A stretch of DNA of 64,000 nucleotides from positions 1 through 64,000 of the forward strand of contig URYF01000001.1 of the NCBI GenBank assembly GCA_900551965.1, written 5' to 3'. Origin of the DNA: an uncultured bacterium (GTDB taxonomy: Bacteria; Cyanobacteriota; Vampirovibrionia; Gastranaerophilales; Gastranaerophilaceae). A program made the translations under genes and the position numbers. Of the stretch, positions 27,657-36,625 are shown one piece after another; within the stretch, counting starts at the first letter, position 1; each line of letters starts with the position of its first letter. The notes below the pieces were generated by a model, which worked only from the letters and a program-made list of their open reading frames with translations, was not told the origin of the DNA and did not search any database.

Positions 27657-28526
27657 ATGGAACTGCTGGAAATATATCAAAATAGGAATTTCAACGGTGT
27701 TAATTCAATATTAAAAGCACCTAAGATTTCTTTTGAAATATTCCCGCCAAAAGATGGCAACATTTCAAATTTGTTTGAACAAGTCAGAATTTTAAAAAAA
27801 TTCAATCCTGTTTTGATTTCGTTGACTTATGGCGCTAATGGCGGGACCAGAGACTTATCGCTTGAGCTATTGCGTTCGTTGATAGATTTGGAATTTAATG
27901 TGATGCCGCATTTTACATGTATCGGAGCGACTAAAGAGCTGATTGAACATTATATTGTTCAAATTGAAAATATGGGGATTGAAAATATTTTGGCACTGCG
28001 CGGTGATAAAAGTGCTGATATGGAAGGCTTGACAGTGTCAGAATTTTCGTATGCAAATGAACTTATTGACTTTATTCATCAGAATTCTACTCTGTCAATC
28101 GGTGTTGCCGGATATCCGGAAGGTCATATTGAAGCGGAAAGCATTTATAAAGATGTAGAAAACCTTAAAAAGAAGGTAGAATCCGGTGCAAGTGCGATTT
28201 TTACCCAGTTGTTTTTTGATAATGATAAGTTTTATTCATATCTTGATCTGCTTGAAAAATCAGGTATTAAACTGCCTGTAATCCCGGGGATTATGCCTAT
28301 AAGAAGCCTTAAACAGATTGAAAGAATGGTTGAGATTACTCATGTTAAAATTCCCGGTAAGTTAAGACAGGATTTAGAACGTTTTCCTGATGATGCGAAA
28401 AAAATCGGGACTGAATATTCTATAAAACAATGCCAGGATTTGATTGATTCAGGGGTTGATGCTCTGCACTTTTTTACTTTGAATAAAGCAGATCATGTTA
28501 TAGAAATTTTGGATAATATTTTGTAA
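27657..28526 (+). CDS. metF: Methylenetetrahydrofolate reductase
   Basis: FAD enzyme reducing 5,10-methylene-THF to 5-methyl-THF for methionine synthesis. 289 residues of TIM-barrel type: KISFEIFPPKDG near residue 25, LISLTYGANGG, MPHFTCIGATKE, ILALRGDKSADMEG, VAGYPEGHIEA, and FTQLFFDN. Lies 14 bases after atpC and 10 before deoC, in the same direction; this may be one transcript from the atpD promoter. Confidence 0.95.
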   Translation: MELLEIYQNRNFNGVNSILKAPKISFEIFPPKDGNISNLFEQVRILKKFNPVLISLTYGANGGTRDLSLELLRSLIDLEFNVMPHFTCIGATKELIEHYIVQIENMGIENILALRGDKSADMEGLTVSEFSYANELIDFIHQNSTLSIGVAGYPEGHIEAESIYKDVENLKKKVESGASAIFTQLFFDNDKFYSYLDLLEKSGIKLPVIPGIMPIRSLKQIERMVEITHVKIPGKLRQDLERFPDDAKKIGTEYSIKQCQDLIDSGVDALHFFTLNKADHVIEILDNIL

Positions 28527-28536
28527 GGAGGACATA

Positions 28537-29187
28537 ATGGAAAATTTAAATAAATATATTGAACATACTTTATTAAAACAAGATGCGCAAAGAGCTGATT
28601 TAATAAAGCTTTTTGAGGAAGCTGTGCAATATAAATTTTTAGGTGTCTGCATCAACCCATGTTATGTAAAGCTTGCAAAAGAGTATTTGAAAGAGTCTGA
28701 GGTGAAAATTGTCACTGTTATTGGTTTCCCTCTTGGTGCTAATACTACAGAAACAAAGATTTTTGAAACAATAAATGCAATCAAAGACGGTGCTGATGAA
28801 ATTGATATGGTAATAAATGTTACAAGGGTAAAAGATCGCCAAACAGAATTGATTATTGATGAAATTAAAGGTATAAAAGCAGCTTGTCAGGGGCATAATT
28901 TGAAAGTTATTATTGAAACTGATTTATTATCTTCTGATGAAATAAAATATGCTTGTGAATGTGCTGTTAAAGGTGGTGCAAATTTTGTAAAAACATCAAC
29001 AGGATTTGTAAAAAACGGAGTCGGAGCAAAAGCTGAAGATGTTGAGTTGATGCTCAATACTGTAAAATCCGCTGGACTGCAGGTTAAAGCATCAGGCGGA
29101 ATCAGAGATAAAGAATCTGCAATTAAAATGATTAACGCAGGTGCTGTCAGACTTGGAACAAGCTCAGGTGTTAAAATAGTTTCTTAG
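28537..29187 (+). CDS. deoC: Deoxyribose-phosphate aldolase
   Basis: Cleaves 2-deoxyribose-5-phosphate to glyceraldehyde-3-phosphate and acetaldehyde in nucleoside salvage. 216 residues; YIEHTLLKQDAQ at the start, VCINPCYVK, VIGFPLGANTTETK, the Schiff-base Lys in FVKTSTGF, and KASGGIRDKESA. A strong AAGGAGG lies upstream of the ATG. Together with thymidine kinase it points to deoxynucleoside scavenging. Confidence 0.96.
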   Translation: MENLNKYIEHTLLKQDAQRADLIKLFEEAVQYKFLGVCINPCYVKLAKEYLKESEVKIVTVIGFPLGANTTETKIFETINAIKDGADEIDMVINVTRVKDRQTELIIDEIKGIKAACQGHNLKVIIETDLLSSDEIKYACECAVKGGANFVKTSTGFVKNGVGAKAEDVELMLNTVKSAGLQVKASGGIRDKESAIKMINAGAVRLGTSSGVKIVS

Positions 29188-29251
29188 GCTGAAATTTAAT
29201 AATAAATCATTATTATCCATGATATAATATTGTAAACAGAAGGGTTACACA

Positions 29252-30328
29252 ATGGGTGATGAAGATAAGCAGTTTGATGCCACCCCCAGAAAGCTGGAAC
29301 AGGCAAGAAAGGAAGGGCAGGTTGTTAAGTCAAAAGACTTTTCAACAGCTGTTTCGCTGCTTGTTTTATTCTCTGTAATCTTTGGTCTTGCACCTTTTAT
29401 CTGGGATCAGATTGTGCAGGTTTTTACGCTTCTGTATGAGCAGATTCCAAACGCGCATGTTGATAAAATAGGATATATGTATATTCTTTTAATCGCTGTT
29501 AAAGGTGCGGCGCTTATTATCGGTCCGATTTTAGCAATAGCATGGCTTGTTGCGGTTCTTGCTGATTTTATTCAGGTTGGGCCGCTGGTTGCGGTTGCTC
29601 CGTTGATGCCGAAATTAGACAAGCTTAATCCTACTAAGTATTTTAAAAATATTATGTCTATAAAAACTCTTTTTGAGTTGTTTAAAAATATTGTGAAAGT
29701 TATAATTCTTGGGTATATCGGCTGGATGGTATATAAAGACCATATTGAATCGATTTTGATGCTGGCATCTGTTGATAACAATTTTGCGGTTATGATTGAG
29801 TTTGGAAAACTTATCACAGAGTTTATTTTCAAAGCTTGTATTGCCTTTTTGGTTATTGCGGCTGCCGATTACGGGGTTACGAAGTGGAAGTTTTTAAAAG
29901 ACCAAAAGATGTCTTTTAAAGAAATTAAAGATGAATATAAAAACTCTGAAGGTGATCCGAATGTTAAAGCGCAGCTACGGCAAAGACGTATGCAGATGCT
30001 TCAGCAAGGTGCAATGGATGCTGTGCCGACAGCAGATTTTGTTGTCACAAACCCGACTCACGTTGCCTGCGCGCTTAAATATGTTGCAGAAGAGATGGAT
30101 TCTCCTATGCTTATTGCAAAAGGGACAGAGCTTATTGCAAAGAAAATTATAAATATTGCAAAAGAAAATAATGTTCCTGTTATCGAAAACCCGCCTGTTG
30201 CAAGGGCACTGTTCCGTATGGTTGATATTAACCAGTCAATTCCGCCGGAACTTTATAAGGCTGTTGCAGAAATTTTGATGTTCGTTTACAAAATGAAAAA
30301 TCCATCAAATAAACGACCGCAAAATTAA
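29252..30328 (+). CDS. flhB: Flagellar type III export protein FlhB
   Basis: Inner-membrane gate protein of the flagellar export apparatus that switches substrate class by self-cleavage. 358 residues: ATPRKLEQARKEGQVVKSKD at the N-terminus, four membrane helices (about 30-215), and a cytoplasmic domain with the autocleavage motif NPTH at 267-270 intact, followed by ALKY and ENPPVARALFR. The motif NPTHVA and the length fit flagellar FlhB rather than the shorter virulence homologues. No other export gene is in the window; the FliA-like sigma factor follows 18 bases later. Confidence 0.95.
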   Translation: MGDEDKQFDATPRKLEQARKEGQVVKSKDFSTAVSLLVLFSVIFGLAPFIWDQIVQVFTLLYEQIPNAHVDKIGYMYILLIAVKGAALIIGPILAIAWLVAVLADFIQVGPLVAVAPLMPKLDKLNPTKYFKNIMSIKTLFELFKNIVKVIILGYIGWMVYKDHIESILMLASVDNNFAVMIEFGKLITEFIFKACIAFLVIAAADYGVTKWKFLKDQKMSFKEIKDEYKNSEGDPNVKAQLRQRRMQMLQQGAMDAVPTADFVVTNPTHVACALKYVAEEMDSPMLIAKGTELIAKKIINIAKENNVPVIENPPVARALFRMVDINQSIPPELYKAVAEILMFVYKMKNPSNKRPQN

Positions 30329-30346
30329 TAGACTGTAGTAATATAG

Positions 30347-31021
30347 ATGTGTAAAGTTATGACTAAAGAAGATAAAACAAATTTACAGCATTACATAGAT
30401 ATAGTGCAGAAGGTTGCAAGGGTAGAGCATAGGCGTATTCCGTCACACATGGTCGAATACGAAGAGCTGCTTTCAATCGGGATTATTGCAATTCAGGTTA
30501 TGATTAAAAACAAAACTCCCGAACAACTTGCCAAATATAATTCAGCTTATATTGCAACTGCTGTAAGATGGGCTATTCGTAATGAATTAAGAATAAGATA
30601 TAAATGGTACTCTTTAAAACATAAATCAGAAGAAGAATATGATGAGGATGAAGCAGTAGAAGGCATGGATATGAAGCAGGCTAAAGTCCGCGAAGCTATC
30701 TATGAAACAATTCTTTCTATTGATGGATTGGCGGCAGCCGCAAGTGATAATGATTCACCGTTTGACTTTGTGAAAGATCCGCATGCTATGCCTGATGAAA
30801 ATGCTGAAATCTCTGAAATGGGTAAAATGATTAGATCTGCTATTTCAAAACTTCCGCCAAAAGAAAGAACGGTTGTGGAATACAGATTCTATAGAAATAT
30901 GCAGGTGAAAGATATTGCAACTCAAATCGGGCTTTCTCCATCTCGAGTGACTCGTATTGTTCAATCATCTTTGAATACCGTGCGCGAATATCTCAATGCC
31001 CACGAACAATATGGGTATTAG
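30347..31021 (+). CDS. Sigma-70 family factor, probably flagellar FliA type
   Basis: 224 residues with sigma regions 2 and 4: EYEELLSIGIIAIQVMI and YIATAVRWAIRNELRIRY (region 2, -10 recognition), then ISKLPPKERTVVEYRFYRNMQ and VKDIATQIGLSPSRVTRIVQ (region 4 helix-turn-helix). Region 3 is reduced to an acidic linker. Position right after flhB favours a sigma-28 role in flagellar gene control, which is inference. The start is uncertain: ATG at 30347 or 30359, neither with a clear Shine-Dalgarno. The last four bases overlap the convergent nucleotidase gene. Confidence 0.8.
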   Translation: MCKVMTKEDKTNLQHYIDIVQKVARVEHRRIPSHMVEYEELLSIGIIAIQVMIKNKTPEQLAKYNSAYIATAVRWAIRNELRIRYKWYSLKHKSEEEYDEDEAVEGMDMKQAKVREAIYETILSIDGLAAAASDNDSPFDFVKDPHAMPDENAEISEMGKMIRSAISKLPPKERTVVEYRFYRNMQVKDIATQIGLSPSRVTRIVQSSLNTVREYLNAHEQYGY

Positions 31022-32682
31022 TCAACTTTTGTTATTCTGCCGTCTGATCTGATTTCAATCGGGTCTTTTGCATGTTTTATGTATTCCCCGACAACTATAT
31101 CTTTGTCGTAATCAAATTTTTTCAAAGCTGTATCTAATCTGTGTTGTAGATTTAATCCTCCACCGTCAGGATTGCCTACACAAAAATCATCAGAGGCTAA
31201 TGTGTACATTTTATCTCTTCTAGGGTTGTTAAAATCTATTGGTGTTTCGTTCCCTTTTTTGTCAACAAATGACATAGATAGAATGTCTCCTGCATTATTG
31301 AATGAATATTTTAGTCCGGAAACTTGTACGATACCAGGTCTGTGAGAATTTGAACTCATAGAAGCTTTTACTCTGTTTTTGATTCCGTTAACTATTTCTT
31401 CTTCGGTTGCTTCGATTACTACAACTTTATTTGCAAAAGGAGAGATAATTGCAAGATCTCTGGTATCAACAGAACCTTCTTCAAATTGCCCGCGGATATT
31501 AGCTGAATTCATTACTGCAATATCTGTATTTAATTCTTTTCTAAGTGCATCTACGATGAAATCGCAGTGAGGGTTTTCTCTACCCAGGGCATCTTCCGGA
31601 TATTTTTCAACATATTTTAAAACTCCGACTTTTTCAGGTTTGCCTAAAATATTTTCAAATACTGCGCGTGCTGCCAGGTTTCGTCTGTAATTATCAGTTT
31701 TTCCGATATTGTTTTGAACTTTTGTAATTACTCCGTTTTTATCAAATTCAACGTTTAGTACTCCGAAGTTTTTACCGTCTCTTCCGGCTTGAGTTATAAC
31801 AATCGGTTCGCCGGTTTCTGAGTAGAATAGGTTTTTATTTTCTTCAATTCCTTCCAGCAATGTGTGAGTATGGGCCCCAAGGATTACATCAATTCCTTTA
31901 ACATTTTTTGCTAATTGCACATCCTGGCGATAGCCGGAATGCGAAAGTACGATAACTTTATTAATACCTTGAGCTTGTAATTTATCTACTTCTTTTTGAA
32001 CTTCCGGGATTGATTTTTTGAAATCTTCTTCAATATGTAAATCTTTTAAGTGGTCTTGAAGTTTAACGTGAACATGTAAATCAGGTGGAACTAAACCTAT
32101 AACTCCGTACTTGTGTCCATTAATTTCTTGAATATAAGATTTTTCTATATAATTGTGGATCGGATTATTTTCAGATGGATTAAGGTTTAAGCCTAATATT
32201 TTATATTGTTTATCTTTTATTAAATTTACAAAGTCATTAGTCGGTAGGTCGCATTCATGGTTTCCCAGAGCTGTTGCCAAAAATCCGCCCATATTTAGAA
32301 ATTTATCAGCGACTTTTACATGTTTTTCATCTTCCCCAAGCATAATATCACCGGAGGCAAATTTCATTTTATCAACCCCGGGGGCAGTCTTTGAGTCAAA
32401 CTGATTTACAGCATTAAACATTCGCTCCATTGTTATATTTTGACCATGTAAATCATTTATGTAAAAAATGCTGGCTTTAACCGGTGCAGTTACATCTACT
32501 GTTTTTGCAGTGTTATTTGCATAAACCGGAATTGTTTTATCAGGATAAATGTTTGTTGTATATTTTGGGGTTTGGTTGTTATTATTTAAAGACTCATTAG
32601 CAGGCGTGTTTTCTGTTTTTGGTAGAACCGTGCCTGATTTATTTATCATTACAGATTGATTAATATTTGGTACGTTTATCAT
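31018..32682 (-). CDS. 5'-nucleotidase/UshA-like metallophosphatase without signal peptide
   Basis: 554 residues with the two-domain layout of 5'-nucleotidases. The metallophosphoesterase part has all metal motifs: FYINDLHG (Asp77, His79), SGDIMLGEDE, ALGNHECD, LSHSGYRQD, GAHTHTLLEG. The C-terminal substrate domain shows NSANIRGQFEEGSVDTRD and ISPFANKVVVIEAT. Family members are normally exported, yet the first 68 residues here are Asn/Thr/Pro-rich and disordered with no hydrophobic signal. Likely substrate is a nucleotide or sugar nucleotide. The next gene upstream on the same strand is similarly built; 105 bases separate them. Confidence 0.85.
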   Translation of the reverse strand: MINVPNINQSVMINKSGTVLPKTENTPANESLNNNNQTPKYTTNIYPDKTIPVYANNTAKTVDVTAPVKASIFYINDLHGQNITMERMFNAVNQFDSKTAPGVDKMKFASGDIMLGEDEKHVKVADKFLNMGGFLATALGNHECDLPTNDFVNLIKDKQYKILGLNLNPSENNPIHNYIEKSYIQEINGHKYGVIGLVPPDLHVHVKLQDHLKDLHIEEDFKKSIPEVQKEVDKLQAQGINKVIVLSHSGYRQDVQLAKNVKGIDVILGAHTHTLLEGIEENKNLFYSETGEPIVITQAGRDGKNFGVLNVEFDKNGVITKVQNNIGKTDNYRRNLAARAVFENILGKPEKVGVLKYVEKYPEDALGRENPHCDFIVDALRKELNTDIAVMNSANIRGQFEEGSVDTRDLAIISPFANKVVVIEATEEEIVNGIKNRVKASMSSNSHRPGIVQVSGLKYSFNNAGDILSMSFVDKKGNETPIDFNNPRRDKMYTLASDDFCVGNPDGGGLNLQHRLDTALKKFDYDKDIVVGEYIKHAKDPIEIRSDGRITKVD

Positions 32683-32787
32683 TGTTTTACCTTTTACACT
32701 TCACTTGTATAAAAACTAGAGAAAATTTTATTTGCTTAATTTTTGTTTTTTATTAAGAAATTTTAATACATTCCCGGTAAGGAAAAT

Positions 32788-34167
32788 TTATGCAGCAGAC
32801 TTCATTTTCTTATACATATCAATGCCTTCTACCCAGTTTGGAACAATATTCAAATCTTGTTCAACAATATGTTTTGGCAAAGCTGCGTGATGAATTTTTG
32901 GCAGCAGATAGTCTTCTGAGTACTCAATCGCGCGCGGAACATTGTCATCAGTGTCATTGCAGATAAAAGTTACCTTACCTTTGTTATCTGTTTTATAATC
33001 CACAATTGTAATTTCATGCCCGTTTACAATGATATTGTTATTATCAATTTGAGTGTAGCCGATAATTACGGTTTCTTTTTCTTTTAACGCATCAAGAATA
33101 TGTCGTTTCATTGTGCTAAGATCTGTTTCGTATCCGATAAGGCGGGTATTTTCATCAACTGTTTGGTAAGTTACGGATAAAATATTTTTATCAAATACAA
33201 CAGATTCTGTAAATGTCTTTTCAAATTCAATCAAGCCTTTATCATTTTGGTTGAATTTACCGGCACGTTTGTCTGTCAGTGTGTTGTAAGATTGCTGGGA
33301 TCCTACCTGCATAAATGTTGATTGCATAAGGACATCTAGCGGAGTTCTTTCATACGGATCTTTGTTTGTTGTTTGAATTTGCGCTCTTAAAATTGCATTT
33401 TTATCCGGTGCAAATTTTAATGTCGCAGTGTTAAAATCTTTTGCTTCATAAGGAATTTCAAACGCGTTCAAAAGCCAGAGTGCGTTTAAAGTTTCATCTG
33501 CAAGATTTTTTAATTCGATTGTTTTTGTTGCTGACATGTTCGGAGAACTTAATTCTTGAGCAAAGCGTGCAAATTCTGCAGGCAGTTGTTTCGCAAGTTT
33601 AAATTCTGTGCTTGCGGCAACGCAGGTTCCTGAATATGTAACATTGATATCTTGATTACCTTGTTTAATATCAAGCAGATTTGTTTTACCTTCGTTATTA
33701 GCTTCGCTTACTTTGGCTTGGTACTCGGCAGGAATATCTCCAAATTGCTGAGTAATAAGAAACGGATATGCAATGGTTGCAATTGTATCTCTAAGCATTG
33801 TTTCGGCATTCAGCCCTTCAGCTCTCGGTTCTGTAACGATTTTATATAAGTTATCAAGCACGGTAGATTTGTCATTTGATTCAGCATTTAATAATACGCC
33901 GGTTTTTAGTAAAGCATCAACAACTTTTCTCCCCGATCTGTCAAGGTGGGATAGTATTGTTGTATATTTCTGTTTCTCTTCTTTTCCTGTAAGAGTTGTT
34001 CTAATTGTATCTATAGAATTTGTTTGTGCTGTGTGCAATGGTTTTGATGCAGTAAATGCCGGTAATGCCTGGCAATTATTCACAGCCGGAGTGCTAACAG
34101 TATTTTTAACCCTGTTTATTGTGCTATAATTATATTGTTGAATACGAGAATCTACTTTTTCTACCAT
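32788..34167 (-). CDS. Hypothetical protein with cysteine-peptidase-like Cys-His-Asn layout
   Basis: 459 residues I cannot place in a family. Residues 1-60 look disordered. Cys182 in YSGTCVAASTEFKLA begins a helix, as the nucleophile does in papain-like and C39-like peptidases, and much later His384 in VNGHEITIVDY sits at the start of a strand, followed by FICNDTDDN (Asn404/Asp405) where the third member of a triad would be. That order and spacing resemble a C1/C39 peptidase or transglutaminase core, but this is inference from motifs only. No signal peptide or membrane segment. ATG at 34167, divergent from the TOPRIM gene. Confidence 0.65.
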   Translation of the reverse strand: MVEKVDSRIQQYNYSTINRVKNTVSTPAVNNCQALPAFTASKPLHTAQTNSIDTIRTTLTGKEEKQKYTTILSHLDRSGRKVVDALLKTGVLLNAESNDKSTVLDNLYKIVTEPRAEGLNAETMLRDTIATIAYPFLITQQFGDIPAEYQAKVSEANNEGKTNLLDIKQGNQDINVTYSGTCVAASTEFKLAKQLPAEFARFAQELSSPNMSATKTIELKNLADETLNALWLLNAFEIPYEAKDFNTATLKFAPDKNAILRAQIQTTNKDPYERTPLDVLMQSTFMQVGSQQSYNTLTDKRAGKFNQNDKGLIEFEKTFTESVVFDKNILSVTYQTVDENTRLIGYETDLSTMKRHILDALKEKETVIIGYTQIDNNNIIVNGHEITIVDYKTDNKGKVTFICNDTDDNVPRAIEYSEDYLLPKIHHAALPKHIVEQDLNIVPNWVEGIDMYKKMKSAA

Positions 34168-34246
34168 GATAACTCCACATTAATTATAAAAAGAAAACCG
34201 GAGAAAAATTGCTAGAAATGTAAAGAAGTATTAAAGAAAGGTAACA

Positions 34247-35263
34247 TTGAAAAACTTAAAAGTCAAACCTTTAACAAAAGAACAGCTGGTTATATCGATA
34301 GACAGGCTTACCAGGTTTAAAAATACCGAGGTTAAGTACCTGCGAGTGTTTTTTGATATTTTAACAGGGAATTTGATTTCGCCAAAGTTTAAAAAATCTG
34401 ATTTGGAGCAGATGGATTATGCTGAATTAACCCAAATGGCACAGTATGTTATCAATTATTCTCTGGAGAGTTTTGGATATTTTTCAGATGGTGATTATCT
34501 TCTTAACCAAAGACTTTATGATTATGAAAAATCTGTTTTTAAGTTTGATAATAATGTTGAAAAGTTGTTAAAGAACAAAATTGATTATAAGTCTTTTTTG
34601 AATTTTATTGAGGAAATATCTCCTAAAAATTTGAAATGGCTCAAAGTTATGTCAAATTCAATAGATATTGAAGAGTCAAGATTTAAATATTCTTTAAGGT
34701 TTCCGTTGAAAAAAGTTGTAATAGCAGAGGGAGCTACAGAAGAAACTTTATTGCCCGAGTTTGCAAAAAAATGCGGGTATGATTTTGACAAAGAGGGCAT
34801 ATATATGTTATCAGCCGGCGGCAAAAATCAGGTTGTAAAGTTGTATTATAAACTTGCAGAGAGTTTGAGGCTGCCGATATTTGTGCTTTTGGATAAAGAT
34901 GCGCAGGAAAATCTTGAAGAAATAAAACCAAGGCTTCGAGATGGTGATAAAATTCATTTGCTAAAATGCGGTGAGTTTGAAGATCTGCTGCCGTTAAATC
35001 TTATTAAAAGAACACTTGATTATGAGTTGCATAATATTTCAATCCTGGAGCATGAAATGCTAGAGACCGATGAGCCTCGTGTAAAAATTTTAGAAGAGGT
35101 TTTTAAAACACGCGGCATGCATGAATTTAAAAAGGTTGAATTTGCACAGATGATCAAAAAAAATATAACAGAACCGAATGATATTTCTCCTGAAATAGTT
35201 GATATTATTGAAGAAATAAAGGGGCAAAAAGATAATTTAACAAAACTTGAAAAAACAAAATGA
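34247..35263 (+). CDS. Stand-alone OLD-type TOPRIM domain protein
   Basis: 338 residues. The N-terminal 150 are helical and unassigned. From about 155 a TOPRIM fold is clear: VVIAEGATEETLLPEFAKK with the catalytic Glu161, MLSAGGKNQVVKL, and FVLLDKDAQ with Asp216 and Asp218 as metal ligands, then HLLKCGEFEDLLP. This is the OLD-family nuclease variant, usually fused to an ABC ATPase, which is missing here. Nucleic acid cleavage is probable; defence or repair are both possible. The TTG start has AGAAAGG five bases upstream. tRNA-Glu follows. Confidence 0.8.
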   Translation: MKNLKVKPLTKEQLVISIDRLTRFKNTEVKYLRVFFDILTGNLISPKFKKSDLEQMDYAELTQMAQYVINYSLESFGYFSDGDYLLNQRLYDYEKSVFKFDNNVEKLLKNKIDYKSFLNFIEEISPKNLKWLKVMSNSIDIEESRFKYSLRFPLKKVVIAEGATEETLLPEFAKKCGYDFDKEGIYMLSAGGKNQVVKLYYKLAESLRLPIFVLLDKDAQENLEEIKPRLRDGDKIHLLKCGEFEDLLPLNLIKRTLDYELHNISILEHEMLETDEPRVKILEEVFKTRGMHEFKKVEFAQMIKKNITEPNDISPEIVDIIEEIKGQKDNLTKLEKTK

Positions 35264-35268
35264 AATAG

Positions 35269-35297
35269 TTGACATTTTATTTTGTTCAGTATAGAAT
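35269..35297 (+). promoter_or_regulatory. Promoter of tRNA-Glu
   Basis: TTGACA (35269-35274), 17-base spacer, TAGAAT (35292-35297); predicted start near 35304, 20 bases before the mature tRNA. The -35 box begins six bases after the stop codon of the TOPRIM gene. Confidence 0.75.
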
Positions 35298-35323
35298 AAT
35301 TTTCGTAAGCCGAAAAGGCACTA

Positions 35324-35399
35324 GCCCCCATCGTCTAGAGGCCTAGGACACTTCCCTTTCACGGAGGCGACAGCGATTCGAATTCGCTTGGGGGTACCA
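35324..35399 (+). tRNA. tRNA-Glu (anticodon TTC)
   Basis: 76 bases folding as a cloverleaf: acceptor GCCCCCA with TGGGGGT (terminal G-U pair), D arm around GTCTAGAGGCCTAGGAC, anticodon loop CTTTCAC with anticodon TTC, T arm GCGATTCGAATTCGC. The 3' CCA is encoded (35397-35399). A terminator follows within 12 bases, so it is a single-tRNA transcript. Confidence 0.97.
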
Positions 35400-35410
35400 T
35401 TTAAAAATAA

Positions 35411-35436
35411 AACTAGCTTCAGGGCTAGTTTTTTTA
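35411..35436 (+). terminator. Terminator after tRNA-Glu
   Basis: Stem AACTAGC / GCTAGTT (35411-35417 with 35424-35430), loop TTCAGG, followed by a run of T. Confidence 0.85.
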
Positions 35437-35469
35437 TTGTAATATTTTGAAGTTTTGATAAATAAAAAA

Positions 35470-35487
35470 CACCTGAGTAATCAGGTG
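35470..35487 (-). terminator. Terminator of the minus-strand membrane protein gene
   Basis: Stem CACCTGA / TCAGGTG with GTAA loop, A-rich on its left and T-rich on its right, so it can act in both directions; it lies just beyond the minus-strand stop codon at 35496. Confidence 0.7.
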
Positions 35488-35495
35488 CTTTTTAT

Positions 35496-36476
35496 TTATT
35501 GTTTAGAATTTTGTCTTCTTTGCTGCAGATATTTCGCTCTAGGTATTATATTTTTTTCGCCTCTTATTTTTATATAGGTTTTTGTTAGAGGGTCAAGGAT
35601 ACAATAGCCTGTGTTACAGGTTTTATATAGCCATGTATCAATACAGTAATCATTTACGCATTGAGCTCGCAATGAAAACTCTTCTTTCTTCTCTTTTTTA
35701 GATGTTTGTGTTTTTTTAGGGATAGGAATTATTTCGTATGATAATATAAAATCATTTTTTAAGGTTTCTTCATTTTCTTTGAACTCATTTTCAATAAGTT
35801 CTTTATTTTTAGTTGCAAGTTCATCTTCTTCTCTTACCCAATAGATAATAAATTTGTCAGAGGTTAAAAAGTCTGAATGTTTATCTGCCAGATCTGTTTT
35901 TTCAAATACTTCTTCAGGCATTTTTAACTTGTTTGTATTAAACGGATTAAGTTTATCTATAGAAATTTCTATATTTTCTTCTTCATTTTCGATTGATTCT
36001 TGTGAATTTTTAGACATAGATATTATGATGGGGATACTTATTAGCGCAAAGACTCCTGCACAAATACCCCACAATTTAACCCACTGTTTTTGAGCCGAAT
36101 GGAAATCTTCTTCGTTTTCATACTGAACTTCTTCCCAGGCCCATTGGTTTCCTTTGAATCCTGCAATAATACTTATTACAAAGCTTACAACATATCCGTA
36201 AGGGATGAATAAAAATACCAGCGCAAGTAATAATACCCATTTCCGATATCTTATACCCCAGAGCCAGTTGAATAAAAACGCACCCCAATTGTACTCTTTT
36301 TGAATATTATAAGGTGCAGGTTCACCTTGTCCAGAATTATTATCGTGTTTTTCTATATATACAGTTCTTTTTTTCTTTTCTAAAACTTCTACTTTATCAT
36401 CGGTTTGGTTTAGAAAATCCTCTAATGATACTTCTTCATCATTTGTTTGATTTTTTTCATTTTCTAAATCAGACAT
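35496..36476 (-). CDS. Membrane protein with aromatic-rich N-terminal membrane domain, unknown function
   Basis: 326 residues. After an acidic, disordered N-terminus (about 1-65) comes WGAFLFNWLWGIRYRKW, a DUF2628-like motif, with membrane helices at about 85-118 (LLLALVFLFIPYGYVVSFVISIIAGF) and about 148-168. The remainder is a charged soluble domain with four cysteines near the end (in RAQCVND, YCIDTW, KTCNTGY, YCILDP). The ATG at 36476 follows AGAGGAAA and is chosen over one ten codons upstream. No function is known to me; it is a single-gene unit. Confidence 0.65.
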   Translation of the reverse strand: MSDLENEKNQTNDEEVSLEDFLNQTDDKVEVLEKKKRTVYIEKHDNNSGQGEPAPYNIQKEYNWGAFLFNWLWGIRYRKWVLLLALVFLFIPYGYVVSFVISIIAGFKGNQWAWEEVQYENEEDFHSAQKQWVKLWGICAGVFALISIPIIISMSKNSQESIENEEENIEISIDKLNPFNTNKLKMPEEVFEKTDLADKHSDFLTSDKFIIYWVREEDELATKNKELIENEFKENEETLKNDFILSYEIIPIPKKTQTSKKEKKEEFSLRAQCVNDYCIDTWLYKTCNTGYCILDPLTKTYIKIRGEKNIIPRAKYLQQRRQNSKQ

Positions 36477-36591
36477 TGTATGTTTCCTCTTAATATAACC
36501 ATTCACAAGTATAATAACATATACTGGCGGTTTGAGTAAATTTTGTTACATTAGATAATATTTTTATGCTGTTATTGATTTTTTTTTTACC

Positions 36592-36619
36592 TTGTGTTAA
36601 TTTATTTTTACAGTATAAA
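36592..36619 (+). promoter_or_regulatory. Promoter of the structured RNA candidate
   Basis: TTGTGT (36592-36597), 16-base spacer, TATAAA (36614-36619); expected transcription start near 36626. Confidence 0.5.
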
Positions 36620-36625
36620 AAAGGA

